Shown here: positions 6,697 to 6,740 of the stretch, piece by piece
How positions within the stretch are numbered: position 1 is the stretch's first letter
Layout of the letters: the number at the start of each line of letters is the position of its first letter
NCBI GenBank assembly: GCA_029238555.1
Contig: JAQWFV010000157.1
Location: forward strand, 1 to 6,740
DNA length: 6,740 nucleotides
DNA from: Flavobacteriaceae bacterium
GTDB lineage: Bacteria; Bacteroidota; Bacteroidia; Flavobacteriales; Flavobacteriaceae
Direction: 5' to 3'
The notes under the pieces: model-generated
Database searches by the model: none
What the model saw: only the letters and a program-made list of their open reading frames with translations
Told to the model about the DNA's origin: nothing
Program-made: the position numbers and the translations under genes

Positions 6697-6740
6697 ATGC
6701 CTAAAAACAGCTCTCCCAATGACAACCCCTTAAAGGCCTT
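6697..6740 (+). CDS. Start of a probable AtpZ/AtpI family protein (partial, runs off window)
   Basis: ATG at 6697 opens 14 complete codons (MPKNSSPNDNPLKA) and continues past the window edge. The start lies 43 bp after the bactofilin stop, on the same strand, and no other gene is seen in the gap. In flavobacterial genomes I remember, the order sprE, bactofilin, AtpZ/AtpI-like protein, then F1Fo ATP synthase genes is common. A short polar Lys/Asn/Pro-rich start fits this family, whose two membrane helices follow later. AtpI/AtpZ proteins assist ATP synthase c-ring assembly or ion supply. With only 14 residues this rests mainly on gene order and could be wrong; the reading frame itself is only moderately secure. 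Confidence 0.45.
   Translation, partial: MPKNSSPNDNPLKA

Noticed and set aside
1..6740. Search for CRISPR arrays, insertion-sequence ends, tRNA or rRNA genes, integrase or toxin-antitoxin genes.
   Set aside because: No regularly spaced repeats, no terminal inverted repeats with a transposase, and no structural RNA signatures were seen. The only tandem repeat is the two-copy in-frame one within sprE.

Overview
The window looks like a chromosomal segment from a Bacteroidota bacterium, most likely class Flavobacteriia. The reasons are: a SprE/PorW-type lipoprotein of the type IX secretion and gliding machinery; a DUF5687-type membrane protein, a family I know mainly from Bacteroidota; a small bactofilin; near absence of strong Shine-Dalgarno sequences; and matches to the Bacteroidota promoter element TAnnTTTG upstream of genes. 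All assignments come from reading motifs and from family memory; no database search was possible.

Layout. (1) Positions 1-969, minus strand: the first 323 codons of a PaaE/PaaK-like ferredoxin reductase. It has an N-terminal FAD/NAD(P)H reductase module and a C-terminal plant-type [2Fe-2S] domain that is cut by the window edge. (2) Positions 970-1085: a divergent promoter region. (3) Positions 1086-3408, plus strand: a two-gene unit with a 490-residue polytopic membrane protein (DUF5687-like) followed by an ABC ATPase, together probably an ABC-2-like exporter of unknown substrate. (4) Positions 3409-3504: an intergenic stretch with two imperfect inverted repeats and an exact TAnnTTTG element. 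(5) Positions 3505-6653, plus strand: sprE/porW (900 residues), then a bactofilin 23 bp downstream. (6) From 6697: the first 14 codons of a gene whose start and position suggest the AtpZ/AtpI protein that precedes the F1Fo ATP synthase operon in many flavobacteria.

Working together. The ATPase and the membrane protein form an obvious pair. SprE is needed for T9SS function and gliding in characterised relatives. The bactofilin directly behind it could act as a membrane-bound scaffold, but a functional link between the two is inference from gene order. The reductase is transcribed away from everything else and probably belongs to another unit.

The window is mostly gene-dense and conserved in type. 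I see no phage, transposon, CRISPR or tRNA/rRNA signal. The least described parts are the DUF5687 exporter pair, the sprE-bactofilin-atpZ linkage, and the structured leader in front of sprE.
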